Assembly (NCBI GenBank): GCA_003694875.1
Contig: RFJN01000320.1
Location: 1 to 12,774 of the forward strand
Direction of reading: 5' to 3'
DNA: 12,774 nt
Source: Planctomycetota bacterium
GTDB lineage: Bacteria > Planctomycetota > J058 > J103
The notes beneath the pieces are model-generated. The model was not told where the DNA came from, ran no database searches, and saw only the letters and a program-made list of their open reading frames with translations. The translations under genes were made by a program, and so were the position numbers. Positions 6,504-12,774 of the stretch are shown here, piece after piece (position 1 is the stretch's first letter; each line of letters opens with the position of its first letter).

Positions 6504-7093
6504 CGCGGCGGGGCCGAGTGATCGGGGGCGTGCTCGTCGGTGCGCTCGTGCTGTGCGCGCTCGCCGCGACGAGCCGCGCCGCGCCCGCGCCGGCGGCGGT
6601 GACGCAGCCCGCGCGGGTGACCGCGGGCGCCGAGCCGCGCGCGGCGACGACGACCGCGTCCGCGCGCGGGCCCGCGGAGCTGCTCGGCGACACGGGCGAG
6701 CTGCTCATGCTGCTGATCAAGACCGCGGCACTGCTCGGCGCCATGGCCCTGCTCGGGCTGCTCGTGGTGCGGATCTACGGACCGCGCGCCGCGGTGGCGG
6801 GGGCGGGCGGGGGCGGAGCGATCCGCATCCTGGCGGTGCAGCGACTCGAGGCGCGCACCACCCTGTATCTGCTCGAGGTGGCCGGCAGCCCGCTGCTCGT
6901 GGCGGTCTCGGACCGCGAGGTGCGGGCCCTCACGCGCACGCAGCTCGACGCGCAGGCGGTGCGCGAGGCGGTGGCGACCGAGCGGCGGGGGGCTCGCGGC
7001 GGCTTCCGTGCGCTGCTCGGACGCAGAGGCGAGGCGGCCGCCGCCCGGTCGGGTTCGGCTGGGGGCGGCGACGACGCGCAGCCGCTCGCCTAG
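6500..7093 (+). CDS. FliO-like export-gate assembly protein
   Basis: The GTG start overlaps the sctQ stop (GTGA), implying translational coupling, and gives 197 residues. An alternative GTG lies at 6518. Residues 7-26 form a signal peptide or first membrane helix after Arg3-Arg4-Arg6. An Ala/Thr-rich periplasmic stretch follows, then a clear transmembrane helix at about 68-91. The small cytosolic domain at about 107-145 (IRILAVQRLEARTTLYLLEV, then LLVAVSDREVRAL) matches the FliO pattern of 'hydrophobic strand, L....L.LVEV....LLGV....V..L'. The Gly/Arg-rich tail is probably disordered. In flagella, FliO is a scaffold for FliP-FliR assembly. It lies directly before sctR, the fliP equivalent, exactly as in fliO-fliP operons. 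Classical injectisomes are not known for a FliO homologue. FliO is poorly conserved, so this rests on topology, the C-terminal pattern and position. Confidence 0.75.
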   Translation: MTRRGRVIGGVLVGALVLCALAATSRAAPAPAAVTQPARVTAGAEPRAATTTASARGPAELLGDTGELLMLLIKTAALLGAMALLGLLVVRIYGPRAAVAGAGGGGAIRILAVQRLEARTTLYLLEVAGSPLLVAVSDREVRALTRTQLDAQAVREAVATERRGARGGFRALLGRRGEAAAARSGSAGGGDDAQPLA

Positions 7094-7108
7094 GCGCGTT
7101 TCCGAACA

Positions 7109-7123
7109 GAGCGCAGGGCGCTC
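7109..7123. other. Short perfect stem-loop after the fliO-like gene
   Basis: GAGCGC (7109-7114) and GCGCTC (7118-7123) form a six-pair stem with a three-base loop, 15 bases after the stop of the FliO-like gene. There is no T-run behind it. It may mark a partial transcript boundary or act in RNA stability; in this base composition, chance is a real possibility. Confidence 0.3.
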
Positions 7124-7152
7124 GCGCCGAGCGCGGTCGCGACGCGGCGCGC

Positions 7153-7181
7153 TTTCGTTGCGCGCGCGCTCCTGCTACCCT
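7153..7181 (+). promoter_or_regulatory. Candidate extended -10 promoter before sctR
   Basis: TGCTACCCT (7173-7181) fits the extended -10 form TGnTAnnnT, with TACCCT as the -10 hexamer. The -35 region 17 bases upstream (TTTCGT, 7153-7158) is weak, which an extended -10 can offset. Initiation near 7188 would leave a leader of about 37 bases before the sctR GTG. It sits in a 131-base gap, one of the largest in the cluster, suggesting separate expression of the gate genes. Confidence 0.4.
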
Positions 7182-7224
7182 GTGGCGCGTCGTGGCGGTG
7201 GCGAGTGCCGGGAGAGAGCACCCC

Positions 7225-8070
7225 GTGGCGGAACGACGAGCGGCAGACGAAGTGCGCGAGCCCGTGCGAGCGCGTCGGCGGGCGCGTCGCACGCTCGTGC
7301 TTTCGGCCGCGCTCGCGCTACTCGTGGGCGCGCTCGCCATGGCGTTCGCTCCGGCTGCGCTCGCGCAGGCGGCGCAGCCCGAGGGCGGCGGCTCGGTGGG
7401 GCTGTCGCGGCCGGTGGTCGCCCTCGTCGCGCTCGCCGCGCTCTCGCTCGCCCCCTTCATCCTGGTCATGACGACCTCGTTCCTGAAGTTCTCGGTCGTC
7501 GCCTCGATCCTGCGCAGCGCGCTCGGGACACAGCAGATCCCGCCCAACCAGGTCAACATGGGGCTCGCGCTGATCCTCACGATCTATGTCATGGCGCCGG
7601 TCGGCGCGAAGGTCTACCACGAGGTGGAGGATCTCGTGAACGAGGCGGTCGCGGACGGGGTGTTCAGCGATCAGTCGGTGGAGATCCTGCGCAAGGCGAT
7701 CGAGCGCGGCAAGAAGCCGTATCTCGACTTCCTGTACCGGCACTCGAGCAAGCGCGATCGCGAGCTGTTCGTGCGTCTTGGCGCGATGCTGCACCGCAAC
7801 GATCCGGAGCCGTACGTGGCGGACGAGCGCGAGTTCACCGGCCTCGTGGCGGCGTTCGTCACCACCGAGCTGACCGAGGCGTTCCAGATCGGGTTCATCC
7901 TGTTCGTGCCGTTCATCGTGATCGACATGATCGTGTCGAACGTGCTGCTCGCGATGGGCATGCAGATGCTCTCGCCCACGATCGTGAGTCTTCCGCTCAA
8001 GCTGCTGCTGTTCGTGCTCGTCGACGGCTGGTACGTGATCCTGCGCAACCTCGTGCTGGGCTACGTGTGA
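7225..8070 (+). CDS. sctR: SctR / FliP export-gate membrane protein
   Basis: SctR assembles as a pentamer with SctS and SctT into the export gate core of the inner membrane. The 281-residue product shows the family hallmarks: APFILVMTTSFLKFSVV in the first helix, IPPNQVNMGLALILTIYVMA, a charged periplasmic region (VEILRKAIERGKKPYLDFLY, then RELFVRLG), and ELTEAFQIGFILFVPFIVID followed by MGMQMLSPTIVSLPLKLLLF and VLVDGW. Unusually for SctR, residues about 23-47 are a signal peptide (RRTLVLSAALALLVGALAMA to a likely AQA cut site) after a long basic lead. FliP has such a signal; SctR of classical injectisomes does not. The GTG start has GGGAGAGAG (7210-7218) six bases upstream. The frame is open far upstream, but this is the only start with a good ribosome site near the family domain. 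Confidence 0.94.
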   Translation: MAERRAADEVREPVRARRRARRTLVLSAALALLVGALAMAFAPAALAQAAQPEGGGSVGLSRPVVALVALAALSLAPFILVMTTSFLKFSVVASILRSALGTQQIPPNQVNMGLALILTIYVMAPVGAKVYHEVEDLVNEAVADGVFSDQSVEILRKAIERGKKPYLDFLYRHSSKRDRELFVRLGAMLHRNDPEPYVADEREFTGLVAAFVTTELTEAFQIGFILFVPFIVIDMIVSNVLLAMGMQMLSPTIVSLPLKLLLFVLVDGWYVILRNLVLGYV

Positions 8071-8109
8071 CCGCGGCCGGGGCGGGTGCGGTTCGAGGGA
8101 GGTGAGTCC

Positions 8110-8391
8110 GTGGTGTCGATCGACTCGCTGGTGCTGCAGATCGCGCGGCAGGCGCTGCTGCTCGTGGTGCTGATCTCGGGGATCCCGATCGTGCTGTCCA
8201 TGATGGCGGGTGTGATCGTGAGCGTGTTCCAGGCCGCGACCCAGATCCAGGAGCAGACGCTCACGTTCGTGCCCAAGATGATCATGGTCTTCGGCTCGCT
8301 CGCGATCGGCGGCTACTGGATGATCGCGCAGCTCGTGCGCTACACAGAGGGGCTGTTCAACCTCATCCCCGACATCAGCCGGGGGCTGTGA
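8110..8391 (+). CDS. sctS: SctS / FliQ export-gate membrane protein
   Basis: This small protein (93 residues) has two transmembrane helices, at about 13-36 (LLLVVLISGIPIVLSMMAGV) and about 53-76 (MIMVFGSLAIGGYWMIAQLV). They are joined by the conserved segment SVFQAATQIQEQTLTFVPKM, the signature of the FliQ/SctS family. Four copies assemble around the SctR-SctT core and help close the pore. The start is chosen at GTG 8110 because GGAGGTGA (8098-8105), nearly a full anti-Shine-Dalgarno match, sits just before it; GTG 8113 is equally possible and removes one residue. GTG 8086 lies upstream of that site and is less likely. The gene follows sctR by 39 bases and precedes sctT by nine, in the invariant R-S-T-U order. 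Confidence 0.94.
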   Translation: MVSIDSLVLQIARQALLLVVLISGIPIVLSMMAGVIVSVFQAATQIQEQTLTFVPKMIMVFGSLAIGGYWMIAQLVRYTEGLFNLIPDISRGL

Positions 8392-8400
8392 GGGCTCGGC

Positions 8401-9228
8401 ATGGAGGAGCTGCTGCGGCGGCTCGGACTCGATCTCGAGCTGCCGGCCATGCTGCGGCTGTTCGTGCTCGTCATGGCGCGCATGGCGGGCGCGGCGCTGC
8501 CGCTGCCGTTCTTCGGCGGCCAGCTCGTGCCGGCGCGCATCCGCTTCGGCATCCCCCTCTTTCTCGCGCTCTTTCTCTATCCCTTCGTCACCGCGGGGAT
8601 CGCATACGCCGATGTGCCCCCGCTCGGGCTGTACTACGTGGGGCTGATCGCCAAGGAGCTGTTTACCGGCTTCTGCATGGGGTTTCTCGCGTCGGTGCCG
8701 TTTCACGCGGTCACGATCGGCGGTGCGTTCATCGACACCCAGCGCGGCACCACCTTCGCCTCGGTGATCGCGCCCATGACCGGCGGCTCCACCTCGCTGC
8801 TCGGCTCGATGCTCAACCTCTACTTCATCGTGCTGTTCCTCGCGCTCGGCGGCGCCCACATGGTGGTGGAGGCGGTGGGGCTGAGCTACCGCGTGGTGCC
8901 GCTGCTCGGCTTCCCGGAGCTGCTCGATCCGGGGCGCTCGGGCTACGTGGAACTGCTGCTGCGGCACACCAACGACATGTTCCGGATCGGGGTGCAGCTC
9001 GCCGGCCCGGTGGTGGTGGCGCTGTTTCTGATCGACATGACGCTCGGGATCGTGAACCGGGCTGCGCCCAACATCCAGGTCTTCTTCCTCGGCATGGGGC
9101 TCAAGGCGGTGGGGGGGCTGATCGTGCTGTTCGTCACGCTCGGTCTGTTCACCGAGCAGATCGTGCAGCTCGGCGCCGGGGTGGGCCGGCTCATGGAGCA
9201 GGCGGCGGCGCTGTTCGCGCAGGGCTGA
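8401..9228 (+). CDS. sctT: SctT / FliR export-gate membrane protein
   Basis: The 275-residue polytopic protein has about six hydrophobic segments and the FliR/SctT layout. The amphipathic opening RLFVLVMARMAGAALPLPFF is followed by VPARIRFGIPLFLALFLYPF, then ELFTGFCMGFLASVPFHAV, GGAFIDTQRGTTFASVIAPM, a long helix (NLYFIVLFLALGGAHMVVEA) and PVVVALFLIDMTLGIVNRAA with APNIQVFFLGMGLK. One copy sits with SctR at the tip of the gate pore. The GIDTQRG-like loop and the NIQVFFLGMGLK stretch are strong family markers. The ATG start is preceded by GAGGG (8390-8394), which overlaps the sctS stop, so the two are probably coupled. Length is ordinary. Nothing appears truncated. The 73 bases after it are the largest gap within the R-S-T-U block. 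Confidence 0.94.
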   Translation: MEELLRRLGLDLELPAMLRLFVLVMARMAGAALPLPFFGGQLVPARIRFGIPLFLALFLYPFVTAGIAYADVPPLGLYYVGLIAKELFTGFCMGFLASVPFHAVTIGGAFIDTQRGTTFASVIAPMTGGSTSLLGSMLNLYFIVLFLALGGAHMVVEAVGLSYRVVPLLGFPELLDPGRSGYVELLLRHTNDMFRIGVQLAGPVVVALFLIDMTLGIVNRAAPNIQVFFLGMGLKAVGGLIVLFVTLGLFTEQIVQLGAGVGRLMEQAAALFAQG

Positions 9229-9238
9229 GCAAGGCCGC

Positions 9239-9267
9239 TGGGCGCGTGGCCTCGTTCGGGGTACAAC
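9239..9267 (+). promoter_or_regulatory. Weak candidate promoter before sctU
   Basis: TACAAC (9262-9267) lies in the 73-base gap between sctT and sctU and keeps four of six -10 consensus bases; the -35 position (TGGGCG, 9239-9244) is a poor match. It is recorded because each larger gap of the cluster holds a similar TA-containing hexamer. The evidence is slight. Confidence 0.2.
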
Positions 9268-9301
9268 GCAACCGGCAGGGTGTGCGCAGGGGCGAAGGCC
9301 C

Positions 9302-10438
9302 GTGAGTGGCGAGAAGACCGAAAAACCCACCCCGAAGAAGATCCGCCAGGCGCGCGAGGAGGGCAATGTCCCGAAGAGCCGCGACTTCCAGTCGTCGGTG
9401 CTCTTCCTGATCGGGGCGGCGGTGATCGGCAGCGCGGGACCGGCGGCGGTCGACCGGGTCAAGGCGTTCGCGCTCGCGTGCTTCGAGGCGGGCTCGTTCT
9501 CGTCCGACCGGCTGCTCAGCGCCACGCTCGAGTCGGCGCACGAGGGGCTGATCCTGATCCTGCTCGTGGTGGCGCCCCTGCTTGGAGCCGTGGTGATCAC
9601 GACGCTGCTGATCGGCTTCGCCCAGACGGGGGGGCTGCTCACCTTCAAGGTGTTCCAGCTCAAGTTCGAGCGGCTCAATCCCGCCACCGGGATCAAGAAC
9701 CTCTTCTTCTCGGCGCGCACCTACGTGGAGCTGCTCAAGTCGCTCGTCAAGCTGACGGTGGCGTTCGTCGTCGCCTACTTCGTGATCCGCGGCGCGATCC
9801 GCGACATCGCGAGCGCTTCGGGCCTCGACGTGGAGCACCTGATCGCGCTCGCCGCGCTGCTGACCGGCAAGCTGATCAAGGTGATCGGCGGGGTGCTGCT
9901 CGTGATCGGGCTTGCCGACCTGCTGTGGCAGCGCTACCAGTGGACCAAGGGGCTCATGATGAGCAAGCAGGAGATCAAGGACGAGTACAAGCAGGCCGAG
10001 GGCGATCCGCACACCAAGAGCCAGCGCAAGAAGATGGCGCGCGAGATCGCCAACCAGAAGGGGATCAAGTCGGTGCGCAAGGCCAAGGTGGTGGTGACCA
10101 ACCCGCACGAGATCGCGGTGGCGCTCGAGTACGACGAGGACGATCCGAACATGAACGCGCCGCGGGTGCTGTGCAAGGGCGAGCGCATCATCGCGCAGCA
10201 GATCATCGAGGAGGCGAAGCGGCACGGGGTGCCGATCATGCGCAACATCGCGCTTGCGCACTCGCTCAACGAGCTCGAGGTCGACGACGAGATCCCCGAG
10301 GAGCTGTACGAGGCGGTGGCGGAGCTGCTCAACTGGGTGTACGCGCTCGAGGCGGGCGAGGTGGAGCCGGGCCCGGACGGAGCGTTCGAGCCGCCGGAGC
10401 CGGGCGAGCAGGAGGACGAGGACGATCTGGACTGGTGA
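9302..10438 (+). CDS. sctU: SctU / FlhB-family switch protein with variant cleavage motif (NPHE)
   Basis: The 378-residue protein opens with the family signature EKTEKPTPKKIRQAREEGNV followed by PKSRDF. Four membrane helices follow (about 32-52, 80-105, 140-165, 178-205), then a charged linker and the cytosolic switch domain. SctU/FlhB normally cleaves itself between Asn and Pro of NPTH, which permits the change of substrate class when SctP signals. Here the motif reads VVVTNPHEIAVALEY, with Asn267 and Pro268 kept but Thr and His replaced by His269 and Glu270. The rest of the domain (RVLCKGERIIAQQIIEEAKR, then VPIMRNIALAHSL) is well preserved. An acidic, Pro-rich tail of about 30 residues ends the protein (GEQEDEDDLDW). 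The GTG start has AGGGG nine bases upstream. Identity is certain; whether the variant motif still cleaves is unknown. Confidence 0.94.
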   Translation: MSGEKTEKPTPKKIRQAREEGNVPKSRDFQSSVLFLIGAAVIGSAGPAAVDRVKAFALACFEAGSFSSDRLLSATLESAHEGLILILLVVAPLLGAVVITTLLIGFAQTGGLLTFKVFQLKFERLNPATGIKNLFFSARTYVELLKSLVKLTVAFVVAYFVIRGAIRDIASASGLDVEHLIALAALLTGKLIKVIGGVLLVIGLADLLWQRYQWTKGLMMSKQEIKDEYKQAEGDPHTKSQRKKMAREIANQKGIKSVRKAKVVVTNPHEIAVALEYDEDDPNMNAPRVLCKGERIIAQQIIEEAKRHGVPIMRNIALAHSLNELEVDDEIPEELYEAVAELLNWVYALEAGEVEPGPDGAFEPPEPGEQEDEDDLDW

Positions 10439-10457
10439 GGGGCCGCGACGCTAGACT
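10428..10457 (+). promoter_or_regulatory. Candidate promoter before the unrecognised last gene
   Basis: TGGACT (10428-10433) and TAGACT (10452-10457), separated by 18 bases, resemble -35 and -10 hexamers with about four of six matches each. The -35 lies inside the last codons of sctU. Initiation near 10464 would leave a leader of about 36 bases before ATG 10500. This would let the unrecognised gene be expressed apart from sctU. Confidence 0.35.
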
Positions 10458-10499
10458 ACGGGCGGGTGCACCATATACGGGATCTGCGGGAGAGCGAAC

Positions 10500-11384
10500 A
10501 TGGGTGGCGGAGCGATCGAAGGACTGGGGTCGACGGCGGGCTTCGAGGCGCTCGAGCCCGAACCCGCACCGGCGCCCGAGGCGCAGGCGGCCGCGGAGCC
10601 CGCTGCCGCCGAGCCGCAGGTGGTGCGCGGCAGCGCGCCGCCGGAGCGCTGGACGGCGGTGCCCGAGACGGGGGTGACGCTCGTGCGCAGCGAGCTCGAG
10701 CAGGGGACCGCGGGGAGCGAGGCCGGGGTGCAGTCGCTCGAACGGCAGGCGGCCGAACCGCAGGCGGCCGAGACGCAGCAGGCCGAGGCGACCGAGGCGC
10801 CGCGTGACCCCGAGGAGATCCGCGCCGAACTCGAATCGCTCGAGGCGCTCGAGCAGGTCTACACCGAGTGGCTCGACGATCCCGAACTCTCGAGCTACGA
10901 GCGCTACTTCATCGAGCTCGATCTGTACGACGTGCGCGCCGAGATCTTCGATCTGCGCGTCGAACTCGGCCAGGCCATGGCCGATCAGTGGTGGGACGTG
11001 ATCGGGATGTTCGGCGCGGGGCTGCTCGGGGTCTGGGACACCATGATGGGGCTGTTGCAGACCCGCAGCCAGGGCATGCTCAACATGCTCGATCAGCAGC
11101 AGGACCTGCTGCAACAGGGGGCGGACGAGGCGCGCGAGCTCGATCGACGCGAGAGCACACTCGCCGCGATCCGCCGTGCCGCGGCGCAGAGTGGTGCGCT
11201 CGTGCCGCCGGTGAGTTCCGAGATCATGATGCTGCTCGACCGGCACCGGGACGCGGTCGAGCAGTTCGCGAAGTCGCCGAGCCCCGAGGGGTTCGCGGCG
11301 GTGCGAGCGGCGATCCGACAGCTCGGACTCGATCGCGAGCGGCTGCTCGCGGCCGCGCGACGGCAGATCGCCGAGCAGCGCTGA
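10500..11384 (+). CDS. Unrecognised T3SS-linked protein with one hydrophobic segment
   Basis: I do not recognise this 294-residue protein. Residues 1-105 are Ala/Glu/Pro-rich and likely disordered. Residues 105-162 are acidic amphipathic helices (EEIRAELESLEALEQV and a Tyr-rich stretch). Residues about 166-186 form the only hydrophobic segment (VIGMFGAGLLGVWDTMMGLL), interrupted by an Asp. Residues 190-230 look like a Gln/Asp-rich coiled coil, and 240-294 are further helices. There is no N-terminal signal peptide. ATG 10500 has GGGAGAG five bases upstream. It is the last gene of the T3SS cluster, 61 bases after sctU and before a terminator-like hairpin. Disordered N-terminus, central hydrophobic helix and coiled coils recall single-membrane-segment translocators such as YopD, but also suit a secreted regulator or effector. 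This is inference from layout only; no sequence family is claimed. Confidence 0.75.
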   Translation: MGGGAIEGLGSTAGFEALEPEPAPAPEAQAAAEPAAAEPQVVRGSAPPERWTAVPETGVTLVRSELEQGTAGSEAGVQSLERQAAEPQAAETQQAEATEAPRDPEEIRAELESLEALEQVYTEWLDDPELSSYERYFIELDLYDVRAEIFDLRVELGQAMADQWWDVIGMFGAGLLGVWDTMMGLLQTRSQGMLNMLDQQQDLLQQGADEARELDRRESTLAAIRRAAAQSGALVPPVSSEIMMLLDRHRDAVEQFAKSPSPEGFAAVRAAIRQLGLDRERLLAAARRQIAEQR

Positions 11385-11429
11385 AGCGCGCACGCAACGG
11401 GCCCGCAGCGGCCTCGGACGGGCGTTTGC

Positions 11430-11463
11430 CGCCTGCGCACGGGTTGCTCGACGCGGGCGTTTT
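11430..11463 (+). terminator. Candidate intrinsic terminator of the T3SS cluster
   Basis: CGCCTGCG (11430-11437) pairs with CGCGGGCG (11452-11459) to give eight pairs including one G-U, with a 14-base loop, followed at once by TTTT (11460-11463). It lies 45 bases after the stop of the last cluster gene and just before the citrate synthase promoter, the expected place for a terminator. A weaker five-pair stem (GCCCG 11401-11405 with CGGGC 11419-11423) followed by GTTT lies upstream. The large loop and short T-run keep confidence moderate. Confidence 0.5.
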
Positions 11464-11466
11464 CGC

Positions 11467-11495
11467 TTGCCGAGTGCCGTCCCCTCCGGTATCTT
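11467..11495 (+). promoter_or_regulatory. Sigma-70-type promoter of citrate synthase
   Basis: TTGCCG (11467-11472) and TATCTT (11490-11495) are separated by exactly 17 bases, and each keeps four of six consensus bases. Transcription would start near 11502, giving a leader of about 70 bases before the GTG at 11573. The position right after the terminator-like hairpin supports an independent housekeeping transcript. This is the best promoter match in the window. Confidence 0.55.
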
Positions 11496-11572
11496 CGCTC
11501 GCTCGCGCGCCGGGCCGCCACTGCCGCCGGGCGCGGGTTGCAAGCCGACAGCGCAGGGTGGGAGACCGAGCC

Positions 11573-12774
11573 GTGGCCGATACGCTCACGATCATCGACA
11601 ACCGTACCGGACGAGAGTACGAGATCCCGATCGAGTACGAGACCATCCGGGCGATCGATCTGCGCCAGATCAAGGTGCAGGAGACCGACTTCGGTCTCAT
11701 GAGCTACGACCCCGCGTTCCAGAACACCGCCTCGTGCAAGAGCCGGATCACCTACATCGACGGCGCGCGCGGGATCCTGCGCTACCGGGGCTATCCGATC
11801 GAGCAGCTCGCGGAGCGCTCCACCTTCCTCGAGGTGGCCTACCTGCTGATCCACGGGGAGTTGCCCACGCGCTCGCAGTACGAGAAGTGGGTGCACGACA
11901 TCACGTACCACACCTTCGTGCACGAGAACATCAAGAAGTTCATGGACGGCTTCCGCTACGACGCGCACCCCATGGGCATGCTCGTGGCAACCGTCGGCGC
12001 GCTCAGCACCTTCTACCCCGAGGCGCGTAACGTGGGCGATCCCGCGGTGCGCGAGCGGCAGATCTGGCGGCTGATCGCCAAGATGCCCACCCTCGCGGCG
12101 TTCTCGTACCGCCACTCCAAGGGGCTGCCGTTCGCCTACCCGGACAACGACCTGAGCTACTGCGGCAACTTCCTCAACATGCTCTTCCGCATGTCGGAGG
12201 CGAAGTACCAGCCGCACCCGGTGATCGAGCGCGCGCTCGACGTGCTGTTCATCCTGCACGCGGACCACGAGCAGAACTGCTCGACCACGGCGGTACGCGG
12301 GGTGGGCTCCTCGCGGGTCGATCCCTACTCGGCGATCGCGGCCGGGGTGGCGGCGCTGTACGGGCCGCTGCACGGCGGGGCGAACGAGGCGGTGCTGCGC
12401 ATGCTCAACGAGATCGGCTCGTTCGACAACATCCCGAGCTTCATCGAGAGCGTCAAGGCGGGCGAGCGGCGGCTCATGGGCTTCGGCCACCGGGTCTACA
12501 AGAGCTACGACCCGCGCGCCTCGATCATCAAGAAGCTCGCGCACGAGGTCTTCGCGATCACCGGGCGCAACCCGCTTCTCGACATGGCGCTCGAACTCGA
12601 GAAGATCGCGCTCAACGACGAGTACTTCATCAAGCGCAAGCTCTACCCCAACGTGGACTTCTACTCGGGGCTGATCTACCAGTCGCTCGGACTGCCCACC
12701 GACATGTTCCCCGTGCTGTTCGCGATCCCGCGCACCGCGGGCTGGCTCGCGCAGTGGCTCGAGATGATCAACGA
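11573..12774 (+). CDS. gltA: Citrate synthase (3' end cut by window)
   Basis: Citrate synthase condenses acetyl-CoA with oxaloacetate at the entry of the TCA cycle, in the cytosol. The 400 codons present are open to the window end; about 30 residues are probably missing. Motifs include YRGYPIEQLAE, HADHEQNCSTT, the catalytic GPLHGGANE (His267), GFGHRVYKSYDPRA (His306) and NVDFYSG (Asp362); these numbers nearly coincide with the E. coli catalytic residues. The N-terminal beta-rich piece (TLTIIDNRTGREYEIPIEY) is typical of the long bacterial hexameric type. The GTG start has GGGAG (11560-11564) eight bases upstream. It has its own promoter-like sequence and terminator-separated leader, so it is probably unrelated in function to the secretion cluster. 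It is the best marker in the window for placing the host taxonomically. Confidence 0.95.
   Translation, partial: MADTLTIIDNRTGREYEIPIEYETIRAIDLRQIKVQETDFGLMSYDPAFQNTASCKSRITYIDGARGILRYRGYPIEQLAERSTFLEVAYLLIHGELPTRSQYEKWVHDITYHTFVHENIKKFMDGFRYDAHPMGMLVATVGALSTFYPEARNVGDPAVRERQIWRLIAKMPTLAAFSYRHSKGLPFAYPDNDLSYCGNFLNMLFRMSEAKYQPHPVIERALDVLFILHADHEQNCSTTAVRGVGSSRVDPYSAIAAGVAALYGPLHGGANEAVLRMLNEIGSFDNIPSFIESVKAGERRLMGFGHRVYKSYDPRASIIKKLAHEVFAITGRNPLLDMALELEKIALNDEYFIKRKLYPNVDFYSGLIYQSLGLPTDMFPVLFAIPRTAGWLAQWLEMIN

Noticed and set aside
7147..7165. GCGCGC ... GCGCGC stem before sctR as an operator
   Set aside because: Alternating GC runs are common in this DNA, and no second copy or other support was seen.
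6553..7224. Extension of sctR upstream to a 505-residue protein
   Set aside because: The upstream part shadows the FliO-like gene and a non-coding gap; the GTG at 7225 has a good ribosome site and gives a proper signal peptide.
9232..9252. AGGCC/GGCCT inverted repeat after sctT as a terminator
   Set aside because: Only five pairs, no T-run, and easily expected by chance in this base composition.
7318..9720. Very long - strand frame (800 codons) opposite the export-gate genes
   Set aside because: The His/Glu/Arg-rich translation mirrors membrane-protein codons of sctR, S, T and U; it is a compositional shadow.

Overview
This window comes from a GC-rich bacterial chromosome. Third codon positions are almost all G or C, GTG starts are common, and genes are tightly packed. 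All convincing genes lie on the + strand. The gene content and the citrate synthase sequence suggest a Myxococcota-like or other former 'Deltaproteobacteria' lineage. That is inference; I could not run a taxonomic search.

About 10.4 kb is a nearly uninterrupted type III secretion (T3SS) core cluster. The order is: a SctK/FliG-position protein (4-807), SctL (827-1537), the SctN ATPase (1562-2920), SctO (2922-3449), SctP (3511-4644), a large FHA-SctQ fusion (4782-6503), a FliO-like membrane protein (6500-7093), then export gate proteins SctR, SctS, SctT and SctU (7225-10438). Apart from the joined FliM/FliN-type protein, this is the flagellar order fliG-H-I-J-K-M/N-O-P-Q-R-flhB. In the expected machine, K/L/N/O/Q form the cytosolic sorting platform and ATPase, P controls needle length and the substrate switch, and R/S/T/U (assembled with help from FliO in flagella) form the membrane gate. 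SctV, SctJ, SctD, any secretin and the needle subunit are not in the window.

Several features look ancestral or unusual. A FliO-like gene is present, which textbook injectisomes lack. SctR carries a FliP-like signal peptide. SctQ has an N-terminal FHA domain and a well-placed internal start that could make a separate SpoA2 (FliN-like) product. SctU has NPHE where NPTH is usual. The cluster may therefore be a divergent, early-branching non-flagellar T3SS or a flagellum-derived exporter.

After sctU comes an unrecognised 294-residue protein (10500-11384), with an Ala/Glu/Pro-rich N-terminus, one central hydrophobic segment and helical flanks. It is a candidate substrate, translocator or regulator. 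A terminator-like hairpin and a good sigma-70-type promoter then separate the cluster from a housekeeping citrate synthase gene (11573 to the window end, 3' truncated).

There is no gene-free stretch over 300 bases. The longer gaps (4645-4781, 7094-7224, 9229-9301, 10439-10499, 11385-11572) hold candidate promoters, stem-loops or a terminator, described as separate entries. I saw no tRNA, rRNA, CRISPR array, insertion sequence or attachment site.
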